64,000 nucleotides of DNA from Fistularia commersonii. Taxonomy: Eukaryota > Chordata > Actinopteri > Syngnathiformes > Fistulariidae. The position numbers and the translations under genes were made by a program. Below, in pieces: positions 12,601 to 24,568 of the stretch. The stretch covers positions 2,281,465-2,345,464 of the forward strand of contig JBBMNZ010000003.1 in the NCBI GenBank assembly GCA_037954325.1, written 5' to 3'. Within the stretch, counting starts at the first letter, position 1. The number at the start of each line of letters is the position of its first letter. Under the pieces are notes generated by a model. It worked only from the letters and a program-made list of their open reading frames with translations. It searched no databases and was not told the origin of the DNA.

Positions 12601-13062
12601 TACAGGACTGTCTCAGAAAATTAGAATATTGTAATAAAGTTCTGTAATGCAATTACAAAAACAAAAATGTGATACATTCTGGATTCATTACAAATCAACT
12701 GAAATATTGCAAGCCTTTTATGATTTTAATATTGCTGATTATGGCTTAAATCTTGAGAAAACTCAAAAATCCTATCTCAAAATATTAGAATATTACGAAA
12801 AAGTAATTTTTGTTTTTTTAGTTGCATTACAGAAGATAAAGAACTTCATCACAATATTCTAATTTTCTGAGACGGTTCTGTATAAAGATTGTTTGACACA
12901 AGATGTTGAGCTCTTTCAGTGTCGAGTTACTGACCCGGAGCCTTCGAGTTGCAAAATCAGAAGGCGTTTCAAAAAAATTAAAACATTTAAAAAAAAATTA
13001 AAAAAAGATAAATAAAAGAAAAATCAAAATGTTTGATGTGATCGATCCTGTTTGCTGAAAAA
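12601..13062 (-). repeat. Composite repeat R, copy 1 (inverted), carrying a Tc1 MITE
   Basis: 12891-13062 is the reverse complement, with divergence, of the sequence flanking the MITEs at 49299 and 51262: GACACAAGATGTTGAGCTCT, CAGTGTCGAGTTACTGACCC, an A-rich block, then GATCCTGTTTGCTGA at the far end. The MITE at 12603-12880 sits in the equivalent place in all three copies. Sequence beyond the MITE tip at 12601 is not shared with the other copies. Confidence 0.75.
12603..12880 (-). mobile_element. Tc1-like MITE, copy 1
   Basis: Begins CAGGACTGTCTCAGAAAATT and ends with the inverse (AATTTTCTGAGACGGTTCTG). TA dinucleotides on both sides (12601-12602, 12881-12882) are the expected Tc1/mariner target duplication. 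The internal order is opposite to the copies near 30478, 49299 and 51262. No transposase. Confidence 0.9.
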
Positions 13063-13064
13063 TT

Positions 13065-13162
13065 CAATCTCAAATTATTAGAACATTATGAAAAAGTAAT
13101 TTTTGTTTTTTTAATTGCATTACAGAAGATAAAGAACTTTATTACAATATTCTAATTTTAAG
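13065..13162. mobile_element. Tc1-like MITE fragment
   Basis: Only the terminal ~100 bp of the same family: TTGCATTACAGAAGATAAAG then ACTTTATTACAATATTCTAA. It immediately follows composite repeat R copy 1; the outer CAGTCCTG tip is missing. Confidence 0.85.
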
Positions 13163-14579
13163 TCCTCACTATGGAAGGATCAATTTTTAATCGTCTCACA
13201 ACCTGTTTTGCCTCACAGTAAATTTAGCGTTTTCCTTTAGTATCTACTTTCCCAATCCTTTTTTTTGTTTGTTTTTTCATGAATAAACACAAAAATGGAG
13301 GACATAGAGCCTTTTTTCATCTCCGATGTCATCGCTCCTCTTATATTTGTATTAAATAATAATCTGGATCAGTGATCGTATCAAAACACACATTACATGA
13401 ATGAAAAATATATTCAAATTATAGCAAAAAAAAAAAAAATCTATAAAATTCAAACATGATGTCATGAATAAATAAATGCATCTTAATTGAATCTTCTGAT
13501 AGTTATTTGTCATCCTGCTCTGTGGCTCTGCAGATTCACCAGCAGATCAAGGAAACACATCTTTATCCAGCCGGTCCAAAGTCAGTATAAAATATCAAAA
13601 CGTTGCACAGCGATTTAATAACTGCAACATCACACCGGGCTGTACAGTTTCCAATAACAAGTCGTATGAAACCAAAACGACCGGAAGAAATGCGACACTT
13701 ATTTCGAGGTTTTCCAAAAACGATTTCTCACCGTGACGCTAAAGTGGCTCGGTCGCAGTCATGTAGAGTTACACCGATTTATTATCTTTGACGACAGCTT
13801 ATTGGCGTGTATTTCCAAGTGACCACACATTTGTTTCCTGCCGGTGACAGTTGTCTGATCCCATTCAGCTGCTGCCGTGAATGAACGGTTCCAGCGGCAG
13901 ATACGGCGCTGTCATGATCACTATAAACCAAGACATTGAGGACTCTCCGAATCTCCGTAACGTAGGCGATTCCGAACGTAAACTACGTTCAACCGGGCCT
14001 GATAGCGTGGGACCGGAGGATTCGCGAAGTGGAGGAAGCTCGTCTGGAATTTGTGCGACTCGCATATTGATTCCATCCCGAGGCCGTGATATGATCGATA
14101 TCATCCGTTTCTGAAATGTGCATTTATGGATGCGTATACTAATGAGCCGTAACGCAATCAAGTCGAGGTAAAGTGAACTAAAAAACGGTGATTGTCTGCT
14201 CGCAGAGGGCAGGTAAGCATTTTGACCTTCAAGGAGATTTACCGAAGGCAGGAAAAATGGTCGATCCGCAGAATATCAATTCTTTTATAAGTGGCAAATT
14301 CTAATGGCTAGAAACCTGAGGCGGACCAAGTCTAAAACTGCACGTATTGTATAGCGTTTCCCAGGAAAAAAACAGGAAAATGGCCACCGGGTCACGGTAA
14401 ACACACATTTCACATCAGGTCAGTTGGTTGCAGGTCGACCTATGAGGGGATAATTACAGATCAAGGCAAATATAAGGCGACGTGATGTGTTTTGATGGGA
14501 AAAAGTTGTTCCTGACGCATTCCTGACCCACAAAACAATGACTTTTACATCAGATTTCAGATTCCAATATATTTGAGTA
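13163..14579. other. Unique sequence, nothing recognised
   Basis: Overlapping opposite-strand frames near 13865-14161 have no recognisable domain. Somewhat less AT-rich than its surroundings from about 13600 to 14150. Confidence 0.4.
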
Positions 14580-14727
14580 CAGGTCCTTATCAAAAAAAAT
14601 TGTGATAAAGTTCAGTATTTTCCATAATGTAATGATTTCTGGTCTTTTATTGTTTTAATACTGATGATCTTGGCGTACAGCTCATGAAAACCCCAAATTC
14701 CTATCTTAAAAAATTTGCATATCCTGC
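14580..14727 (+). mobile_element. Terminal arm of a second Tc1-like family
   Basis: After TA (14578-14579) it reads CAGGTCCTTATC..., then TTGTGATAAAGTTC, CATAATGTAATGAT, GGTCTTTTATTGTTTTAATA, AGCTCATGAAAACCC and AATTCCTATCTTAAAAAATT. Known: this is the ~200-bp terminal repeat of a common fish Tc1-like transposon whose tips resemble the CAGGACTGTCTC family here. The transposase and opposite end are absent. Confidence 0.8.
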
Positions 14728-17141
14728 ATATGTGGATTAAACCCCGCTTCGTAAAGAATCTGCTCATAATTTCTTGGCGTTAGATACCGAAATAAACCGT
14801 CAGATGATTATTGGAGACAGAAATGCTTGCAAAAAAGACAGTCGAGGAAAATATTTCTCAGATTTTCATGTTTTTAAAGCTGTATTTTACTCACGATCAC
14901 ATGATTTATGTGCTTTCTGGTAGATTCATATTCATATTTCACACATAAAATGAACTGAAAATTGAAGCTGTGCAATGTATGAACGTGAGAGCTAAACTTG
15001 CTGTTCAGGGAACTGATTGATGTGCATAAAAGCGTCTTCTTTGAATAACAAAAAATAAAATAGTCTGTCAGGCTCCGTTAGATGGAGAAGAGACCGAGAC
15101 TCAACAAAACATTTGGGTGGTTACCCCACATGTGTCGCTGCCAAGAGCGTAAACAGTTACAAGTCACTCCTGAAAAATAAAAGTTTGTGGGTGGTTTTAG
15201 TTTAAGGTCTGGTTTAGTTCGGAGGTTTTAGAAATGGGCATTCGAAGGGTTTAAAAGACGGTTTCAAAGCGTCTCAGGAAACGTTGACCTAAAGGAGGTC
15301 AGCATCTGGAAAATGTAGGAAAAGCGTAATGAAATGGGATTTTGTTAAATAGTTCAAAAATGTAGTGATATGTTTTTTTTCGCTTTAAATATAATAGTAA
15401 AATAGATAAAATAAAATAAAATCGGGAAAAAATAAATGCACGGCATACTGCCATTTTTTTTAAATTCATAAATTGATTCATTTTTATCTGGATTCTCTTA
15501 AAGTTTTATGAGTCATCAATATTGGATCTCATCGGCTCAAGGACCTGAGTAAATGCTTGATTTTTGAACCTGGATTTTTGGGTTTGGATCTTACAGATTG
15601 AAAATTATGTATTTGCTGCATTTTGTATGTTGTACATATTGTATATTTACATTTAAAAAACCAGGATAGATCATGTGTAAATTGTAAAAAATCAGGATAT
15701 GCCGAACCCATTACACTGCTGAAAAATGAGACATGATAAAGATGCCAGTGGAATTCCTGCAGGATGTTATTTTAAAGTCACAAAATGAAAGGTTGAATTG
15801 AAGAAATTAAAGAGATCGGTGTGAAAATATTAGGTTTAAGCACAATCTTAAAAACGAACATGACGTCTCCATTAACAGTCACAAGTATCTACAGTAAATT
15901 AAATATTTGCATTCGATGCTTCACCTCTAATATTGAAAATTACACCAAATTTTGACATTTAAAGAATGCATTTAGCCAGAAAAGATAAAAAAAACAAGCC
16001 GCGAGACATTATATCAGTAAACATTTTGACTGGCATCTACTCACCCATATATGGATAATAAGAGTTAAAATTTGCTAATAAAATAAAGATACAATCCCAT
16101 TGGAATTTGCCTACATAGAGAATAATATGAGCCTCTTACATTGAAAATAATTGGTCCACTTCAGGGAAAGATCATCACTTGGGTTCAAATGAGAGCTAAT
16201 ATTTACACTCTTGCTCAAGGCAAACTCTCCCGCCGCTGGAAAATACACTTTAGCGACGGAATCCCCTGGAAATATCTTGAAATCACCGAAACGTCCATGA
16301 TAGAAAGGTGCTCCATTTATGCATCGTCATCTTTATGAGGAATAGCCTTTATATCAGATGCTCCTCCTGCAGCTGATGTTGAATAATAACCATCCAGCAC
16401 GGCCAGGGGACCCGAGTCTCAACTAGGTCACGCTTTAGAGTTTGACGCAGTTCCAGCAACTTCCAGAGCGATTCAAACAGAAGATCCACGACTGCATGCT
16501 TTTTGCAGCCGGCCTTTGCGCTTAAAACTGATAATGTTCGGAGTTTAAAACCGCACCTTAGCTTTTGTTAGTTGAGGATACGTTCTGCAGTAATGATTAC
16601 TTAAATAGCAGATTTAAAAAGGACTTATATTTCAGACATGCCCCAGTAACAGTTACATTACCCCAATTCCAGCTGTACCGCTAATCCCATAAAGAAGAGG
16701 ATTAGGTAGCCGACAAGCTGGCAGTTTGATTGTTTGATAAATTGGCAGAACTATACAGAGAACCGGGGGATGGGTGTGTCTATACGCCCGCTCCTTTCAA
16801 TGCATTTGGGATTTCCATGTTTAAATTTTGGCAGGGCTTAATGTTCAACGGTGGAAATGTGCTTATGCATGTAGATGACTGACAATCCCAACTGGTCTAA
16901 AGAAATTAAAGGCCGACATAGGCAGACAGAGAAAGGCTATTTCATTTTTTTAATGTAATAATGCAGATAATTCTTGAACATTTTCTTTTTCTCTTAATAA
17001 TCTATATTATCAATGCTATAATCTTAATTTCATTGCATAAGTGCAATGTAGGGCTTTCACAGTAGTGTCACAGTTGTCACTTTTGACGGATACCTGAAAT
17101 GCCATGACATCATTAACTAAAAAAGAATTCTTTTTTTTTTT
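14728..17141. other. Unique AT-rich sequence, nothing recognised
   Basis: Ordinary intronic-looking DNA without recognisable repeats or domains. Confidence 0.45.
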
Positions 17142-17175
17142 TTAGCCTAATATTATATATTTAATATTAGGCTAA
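17142..17175. repeat. Perfect 14-bp inverted repeat (hairpin)
   Basis: TTAGCCTAATATTA is followed six bases later by its exact inverse. A third partial copy (AGTCTAATATTT) follows. Confidence 0.9.
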
Positions 17176-17989
17176 TTTTAGTCTAATATTTGTCACAATG
17201 CACCAAAGAATGGGAACTGATCTGACTGTCAAATACATAATTGTTCACAATTAAATAAGACCTTTTTAACAATATTTTCAAAATGTACTTGATGTGAAGT
17301 CGCATATGTTATCAATTCACTGAATTGCACACATGCGCAAGAACATGATTGTTTTTGCATCAAGGTAGAGGTGGAAGAAGGAGGGAGCAGCACTCGTATG
17401 CTCCTGGAGGGTCGGGCTCTTGTTCTTTGCACGAGGGAAACTTTAACAGCACTCGGGAGATGAAGTGACAACTCGCCGGGCACCGGTCCACATTCCAGAA
17501 ATAGTGGTCCAAGTGGGTCTTGATCCAGTTCCCAAGTCGAGTCCCAACAGACTGAGCCGCTATCATCCCGTAATAATTCAGTACCTATTTTTTAATGTTG
17601 ATATTTCTTTAGGAGTAGGTATTCTTTATGCATTTCAACTTCCTAAACCAACTCATTTCCACCGAGGGCCATATCAGCGTAACGTTAACGGTATGAATGG
17701 AAGGTCATGTAAAGGAAAATAAATGTAACTACTTCTTGATGTTAAAGAACTCTTAATTTATGACTCATTTAAATCCAACATGTTACATATGCATTCCCAT
17801 CTTTCTTGAAACAGCCTTCCATCTGCATCGACTGTTTTCTTCCATTAGCCCTCAAAGTGGAATTTTCTCAATTCCACTTGTTGGAATTGTCATTTATGTG
17901 GGGACGCTGAGATCTAATGGCGGTAACGTGATCCGCGTGAATGGAGGGAAATATAGTTTATGGTCAATGCACGTGTTTGACTTCTTTAT
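17176..17989. other. Unique sequence, nothing recognised
   Basis: No domain recognised in the short overlapping frames at 17229-18092. Confidence 0.4.
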
Positions 17990-18086
17990 TTTAAGACGAT
18001 TAGACCTTTTAAGATGTTCTCGCGGGCCACATACAATGACCTGGCGGGCCATGTTTGGCCCGCGGGCCTTGAGTTTGACACGTGTG
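17990..18086 (+). mobile_element. hAT-like element 3' end fragment
   Basis: Contains CGCGGGCCACAT, GACCTGGCGGGCCATG, TTGGCCCGCGGGCCTTGAG and TTTGACACGTGTG, the GGCCCGCGGGCC-rich terminus seen in Charlie-like hAT elements. The opposite end was not found. Confidence 0.6.
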
Positions 18087-20457
18087 ATCTAGTAGTAACA
18101 CTAAGTCCAAATTTTTCCTTTGTTTTAGTGTAAAGGAGGGAAACAGGTAAATTATAAAAATCTTTATATGTAATGAACTGTTCCTCTAAAAAAATACAAA
18201 ATTAATTGATATTAAAAATGAATATTACATTTTTTTTTCTAATATTTTATTTAGCGTGTATAAGAGGAGGTATAATGTTTACAAGGATAATGATAGCTAT
18301 TCTGGTTATTAAATCATTTTTTTAAATTTTGCCCGCTTTTTGCTATCCTTTTTGTGTTTTTTATAGAAATAAGAAAAGAAAAGATTGTTTTAACAATGTC
18401 ACTACATGTTTTTTCATCCCAAAAAATCATTCTGTTTCCAAATTGAAGCAAAAACTACATTGCAAAGTTGATTTTTCATTCTTCCCTTGCCTGTTTTTTT
18501 TTTTTTTTTTTTTTGAAACCCACTGTATAAAACGCCCAGATGCATTTGAGAAAAAAATAATGAATACAAATAAAATAATATTGAATCAAATGATATATTT
18601 TCAATCCCTCTGATTTCCAGGTCTAAATCACAGGGTATCCAGCATCACTGGGTTCCCTAATTGGCACTCACAAAATGCCATTTATTGATAAACCAGCAAA
18701 GGTAAATTGACAATTTGTGGCATTTTATGTACTGTTTTACAGTCACCGGTTTGAACAAAAAGGCATTCTGCCTGGGCGGGATAGGATAATTATCAGTCAT
18801 GTTGCCTTTTTATAATCATTTGTTGGCAGTCTGTAACATGTTTGACCTGAAAACCATTACCACAGGGTCTGTTTCTGCTATAATTACTTTCCTCTTAATG
18901 ATGAAAAAAAAAGCAAAAAACGGGCAAAAATGCTGACGTGAACGTCAACATAAAAACTGAATAAACCGAATGCTTATATTAGCAAGTAGCTAGTTTAATG
19001 ATGTTTATGAGGTGGCAACCAGCTGCTTAATTATACCTAAAATAAAGGCTGTCATTGTTTTTTTCTTGATATACACACTTACTGAAAATGTCGCGTATTT
19101 GGGACAAGCACGAGATTTGCACGCTAAAAAAAAAAAGAAGGGTGTCAGTCGGAAGTAAACAATGTTATTGATCAAACAAATATTTATGTGGAAAGCTGAT
19201 CTGCAGAAATAATGGTGCGTCAGGATAGGCAAACTATTTTTCACTTTCATTTTTATTTTCTGTTTTTTAGATATACTGTAATACTGTGATATGAATGACA
19301 ATCCATGTTCATAGGAGAGGTCCGTGTCTTATCTCCCTCTGTTTAAACATCTATTTTCAGCGTACAATGTACTGTGTTTTCTGTTGCCTGGTATTTTTGA
19401 TGGTACATAAATTAAATATCACGTGAAATGAATAGAAAATGAACAGCACCATATTCAACTTGGCCGTGGTCAGACCCGAGCCGAGCCGAGCTGAGCTGAG
19501 GTCTGCAGGTTTTAACCCAGCTGAGGTCTGCAGGTTTTTCCGAAAGTGTTTTTGGTAAACGTTAAACAGAATAGTCTGAAAAATGCAGTCTTAAGGAGAT
19601 GAATATCGATGGTACTAAATCTCATTTCTCATACAGAGTGATTTATCAACAGCGAGGAATGGAACAATACAAGAAGTGCATTCATTTTATGAAAAAAAAA
19701 AAAAAAAAAAGAAAATAGGAAAGATAAATAAGATAAAGACAATAATTCCCTGCCTAGTGTGGATAAAGATATGCCAGTGTCAATGATAGCATGGCTGTTT
19801 GGGCAGTAGATGATCAGCTGGACAGAACAATGGTTGCTTTTAAGTGACAGCTTATGTTGATATCACAAGTAAATAAACAAACATGGTTAGCAGGAGCAAA
19901 AAAAAAAAAAAAAAAAAGTTTAAGCTCAGACATGATGAGGTTCAGATTCAGGCTCGGTTGAGGGCCGAGCTCGGACAAAATGAAGTCATGTTCAGGCCGA
20001 CCCTTCATGGTGCTTGGCTCAGCAACATGCAGCAGAAGCAAATCAAACGCCAGGAGACAGACCAGACATTTTCCCAATGCTTGCCCAGAGGCGAGAGGCG
20101 GCAGGCGCTCCCGTGTCACTTGCTGACTGCTGATTTGTTGAAGTCCCAACGGTGCGGGTTGTGAAAAACCAAGGTAGGTAGTGCTTTGGTGCTGCAGGGC
20201 CGCGGGAGGCCCTTAGGGCTGACAGACTCCACAGCGATGCTTTTAAAATGCGGCATCTGTAGTGGCTTCATACCCTGTGGGATATCTGGAATGACCTTTG
20301 ACCCCGAAGTAGCCCTTGGCTACAACTTGGGGAACAGGATTGAACAGATAGACTGCGGAGTCTAAGAGTCTGCGGCCTGACAGACCTCCTATTTTACCTC
20401 CATGGTTGACATGATGAGCGTGAATTGTTTATATCTACTCCATATATAGCATTAGTA
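18087..20457. other. Unique AT-rich sequence with minor simple repeats
   Basis: Mostly featureless. Near 19474-19540 a GAGCC/GAGCT run is followed by the phrase GCTGAGGTCTGCAGGTTTT twice, 31 bp apart. Poly-A tracts lie at 19692-19710 and 19899-19917. Confidence 0.45.
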
Positions 20458-20722
20458 TTGTAATTTCCTGACTATTGAGCGCACCTGAATATAAGCCGCA
20501 CCGGCTAGCCGATCGCTATCTCGGGCTTCCTCCTGCGCACTAAAACCGTCAAAGTCGTCTTCTTCGGTGTCGGAGTTGAACGGACTCAGAATTTCCCGGT
20601 CATTTCATCGGTCTGATGTGACGAGGGTAAATGTTTTAGCGGCGTCAAGCTCATTAGCCCCCCACCCAAAAAAAGTCCATATATTAGCCGCATCGTTGCT
20701 TAAGTGAAAAAAGTCACGGAAA
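20458..20722. mobile_element. TAAGCCGC-motif DNA element, partial
   Basis: Starts TTGTAATTTCCTGACTATTG then ATATAAGCCGCACC, and near the other end reads ATATTAGCCGCATCGTTGC. Known: a widespread fish element has tips reading CGTAATTTCCGGACTATAAG with repeated TAAGCCGC. The right tip is eroded and there is no coding capacity. Superfamily not assigned. Confidence 0.6.
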
Positions 20723-21509
20723 TCGAATATTTATGGAAGACCGATGAAATCGGTGTCACATTATGATAAAAACAAATATGGATGTATCGAAAGAAATAGT
20801 TGCAATCTTCTAATCCACAGTTGTAGAGCCTCGGAAAGATTTTCAGAAACCACTTGCCCCTGCAGTAACACTAGCCCCAGGGTCTAAAACTGAGCGCATC
20901 AAGTTTTGAGACCAGCTGTTCACAGCTTAGAACCGCATAGATCTTCTTGCAAAGGTTTACCGCTGACGCTGGAAGGTCAGAGGAGATGAAACGTTGCATT
21001 CGGTAGGAAACGTAAGGCTTTGTGAAAGCCGAATGAGATCATTTAAGACGACAAACAACAAAAACAAAGGGAAAAAAAAACGAAAAAATAATGAGCTCAC
21101 TTCACAATTGTGACAGACATTATTATAATGTAACACGCTGAATCTTTTGCATCACAGGATGATATGTTTGCTTTACATGCATCCGGCCAAGCGGCGGCAT
21201 CTCCTGTTTTTAATGCGACACCGGAAATATCTTTAGATATTTCGTCCCAACTTCGATAATAACCTCCACAGTAGTGACCTAAAGAACGGGAACTACATGG
21301 AAATGAATTTTCCGTTCAAGGAAAGGGATAGAGAACATGTTTGAGCCGAAACTATTCCGATCTTACTTTACACTATGACCTTATAACACTTTTCAGTCAA
21401 ACCAGCATTACTGAGTCCTGCTTTGACAAAGTTCTACTGATGTTGTTGTTGTAAATCTCCCATTCTCAAAGTCAATAAGAGCTTGGATGGCTCGACTCCA
21501 CTTTTGTCG
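20723..21509. other. Unique sequence, nothing recognised
   Basis: Ordinary intronic-looking DNA. Confidence 0.45.
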
Positions 21510-21705
21510 GTGACATTCATTCATTCATTCATTCATTTCTACATTTTGGAACCTGAAGGAAATCCACTCAGACTCGAGGAAAACAGGAAAACTCCACAGA
21601 CAAAAGCGCCATTTCGGGAAAACAAACTTTCTTGCCGAAAGGCAGAAGCGCCACAACGCCGCCTGTTGCTGACACCCAATTGCTGAGATTGAAAGAAAGC
21701 GTAGC
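21510..21705 (-). repeat. Degenerate teleost interspersed repeat (reverse orientation)
   Basis: An ATTC run (21517-21537) is followed by GGAACCTGAAGGAAATCCAC, AAACAGGAAAACTCCACAGA and CTTGCCGAAAGGCAGAAGCG. This corresponds to the common fish repeat whose consensus includes a crop of ATTC units and GGAAACCCACGCAGA-like text. A related plus-strand fragment is at 56013-56310. Confidence 0.55.
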
Positions 21706-22703
21706 TCCCGGTGCTCACGTCAGCTTAGAGACACTACTGGGAACTAATGTGTTGTTTACAATAGCCTTCTTTTGTTTTTGAGAGTGACACGGCTATTGTG
21801 CCGTGGATCATTATTAGTATTCTGACAAAACACAAAATACAACAGAAAAGTCCCTCCAGACCTGCAGTACATTGTTGTACCGCAAAATTTCCATGTTCCT
21901 TATTTTAATAACTGGTCTTTTGGTTTCCTTATTTCCTAAAGTTAACTGATGTCATTTTATTTCATGTCAAGTGTTGGATCTTTAAGATATTTTCCTGAAG
22001 TGTCTAAATCTGACCCATAGAATTCTCTTTGTCTGACAGCGACTCTTTGACATTAGTGAGACTATGAGAAAAAAAAAAAAAACATTAAATGTATTCCTAT
22101 ATCTAATTTATTTTCATCATAAAAATAATTTCCTCATCTTAAAGATAACATTACATTATTTTTTTGATAAAAATGTATCACTTTGAAAAGATTAGAAACA
22201 TAGATATAAAGGCAAAATGTTTATTTAAAAAAAAAAAAAAAGAATATTATATTTAGATAAAAACAAGCAAAATGTGCTCACCTCATTTACATGATTTCAA
22301 ATTTTTCATATGTTAATTTAATAGTCTGACCCCCCAATGCACTAATCATAACTTCACAATCAACTTTTTGCAGCAGCACATCTAAGTAAGAAAAGCACTC
22401 AAAAACGTTGCTGGGTTCACCATTGTGTAATAATCTACAATCAAATGATACCAGTAATTATGTTAGATTGTGTTTTTAGTACTATTATACCTATTAAACA
22501 CTGACTTTCTGCCAAACTCTGTCAAGTTCTTTGCTGACAACATTGCAAGATTCTTATTTGATTTCCTCTTAGAAATGACTTGCATATGTTTTGGAAAAAA
22601 AAAACAAAAACACTACATGTGAATTATTCATGAAGCGTAAATTAAATTAGACGACTATTTGAAAGCAAATTCTAATGTATAATTTGACCACAAGTGCATG
22701 CAC
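21706..22703. other. Unique AT-rich sequence
   Basis: Nothing recognised apart from A homopolymers near 22070 and 22227. Confidence 0.5.
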
Positions 22704-23368
22704 CAGTGGTGGGCCGTCAGGGCCTGCAAGGCCTTCTCTGCTGGCCTGAAAAAAATTTGAATCACGGACTGATTTTTAATTACAATTGAATCTTAAGTAA
22801 ATTTTGGATCTTGAATCTGATTAAATAATTCCAAATGGTCTTCCATAGCTTTTTCCCTGACTGTGCTGCTTCAAACATTTATTTTCATAGAATAAAGAGC
22901 ATTGAACCAATCAAATTTCAGCTGTAATTTGTTGCCAGGCAGGGTCAAAGTCAAAGTCATGGAGGCCAGCAGAATCTGATTTGCAGGCGCTCTGGCGAAA
23001 AATAAAGGTCGATGAAACTGCTGCTTCGACCAATACGATTTTGAGTTGTGACACCAAGGCCTTCTAGAAGGCTACGCTAACGAACGTCAGCGTGTCACAC
23101 GCCTTTTGACCGGATTGTCAGAGAGCGTACTAGCCAGAGCATCTGTAGCGAGCTGCATGAACACAATTATAGTTTCTGCAAAACTTTCCTGGCGGGAAAC
23201 CAGAGTGGATCTCGAACTTAGTGAGCAAGTGCGCAGGGAAACACAACTCCACTACGAAAAGGTGAAGAACAACAGGGAAATCTTAAGAACACTGACAGCT
23301 TTATAGCCATATAACAATTATTAATTGCATGAATGGAGCACTATGGAATGGAGCACGGCCCGCCACCT
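22704..23368 (+). mobile_element. hAT-type element (ZMYM1-like) with transposase remnant
   Basis: Seen: begins CAGTGGTGGGCCGTCAGGG and ends GCACGGCCCGCCACCT, near-inverse tips. It is flanked by an identical 8-bp repeat GCATGCAC (22696-22703 and 23369-23376), a hAT-type target duplication. Plus strand 23106-23306 includes SEQVRRETQLHYEKVKNNRE. Known: ZMYM1-like hAT transposases have a similar H/Y-x-E/Q-K-V-x-x-N-R stretch before their catalytic region. At 665 bp the copy is internally deleted and inactive. Confidence 0.82.
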
Positions 23369-23376
23369 GCATGCAC

Positions 23377-24485
23377 TATATATTTATCTGGTATTTGTCT
23401 TAATGTGAATTTTAGTATAGCGGATAAACCACAGGCAAGAATATGTCACAACACCAAGTCAGCTAAGACAAACAAGACAAAGGGAAGATGATTTCAGATA
23501 ATATGAACTAGATTACAGTGAAAAGATGGATGTCACTGCTCTGTGCTGTAAAAAAAGATTGTCTGGTAACAACCTCCACAGGGGCTGCTAGATGTCACTT
23601 TGGTGACTTTGTGGCTACATTTTGACATCACATCACTGTTTGCTGACTTCGTATCGCATGAAGGTCTCATTTTCAATTCCCTGTGATGGCAGGTAAATAT
23701 AGCTACAGCGTGATGCGGTGACCAACCAGCAACACCGGGAAAGAGCTTAGATTTTGCAGGCGCGTGAAGCTAAAACGCTTGCGTTTAACGGCGAGGAAAC
23801 TGGCATATGAGTGTGAAAACAGCACATGAGGGGTCGATGCAAAATCCAGCCGACGTCGGGTCAAAACTGGGATGCAAACCGGCCGTCGGTCACACTCGCA
23901 TGTAGATTTAAAAGCACAGAATCTCTTTCACACCTGGGGGAAATTCGAATTCTACAGTTGACCTACATCCAGTTAACCAACAGGATGACACTGCAAGATT
24001 GAGAGAAAGACGGTGTGCGAAACAGAAAGGCCTCGGGTGACCTTGAACTTAAGATTTGCTATGCAGGGCGTGTAACCACTGCGCGTCATTACTAATGTCA
24101 TTTAGGATTTATCTATTTATTTTAATCAAGTTATAATGATGGCACTGTAGTCAGCATGGTTCTAAATGGGCTAATTTCAGTCATGGTGTTATCCCCTCTC
24201 CCATCAGAAATATATTTACATATTTTATATAAATTATATATAATTATTGTGTTACAATATTAATTATAATATATTAATTAATTGATAATTAATTAATAAT
24301 TAATCAATGTCTAATTGTAATTCATATGTATTTAATAATAATGTAATTAATAATATTAACATTATATCATATTATGTATATAATATACACATACATGATA
24401 TAATAATTTGAATAATTATTTGAATATATATATATATATGTATATATGTACATATAAATTATATTATAGATTTATGTTCATAATT
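23377..24485. other. Unique sequence grading into A/T-only DNA
   Basis: 24210-24480 is almost pure A/T with ATTAATTAAT runs and a short (TA)n. The rest is featureless. Confidence 0.5.
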
Positions 24486-24568
24486 ATTGACACTATAACT
24501 GTGTTATGTTGCTGTGATGAAAGAATGTCCCCTATGGGGATCAATAAAATTTATCTTATCTTATTATC
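24486..24568 (+). mobile_element. LINE-type 3' tail (plus orientation)
   Basis: CACTATAACTGTGTTATGTT, GCTGTGATGAAAGAATG and ATGGGGATCAATAAAATTTA, then TCTTATCTTAT. Same block as 7030-7102. Confidence 0.65.
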
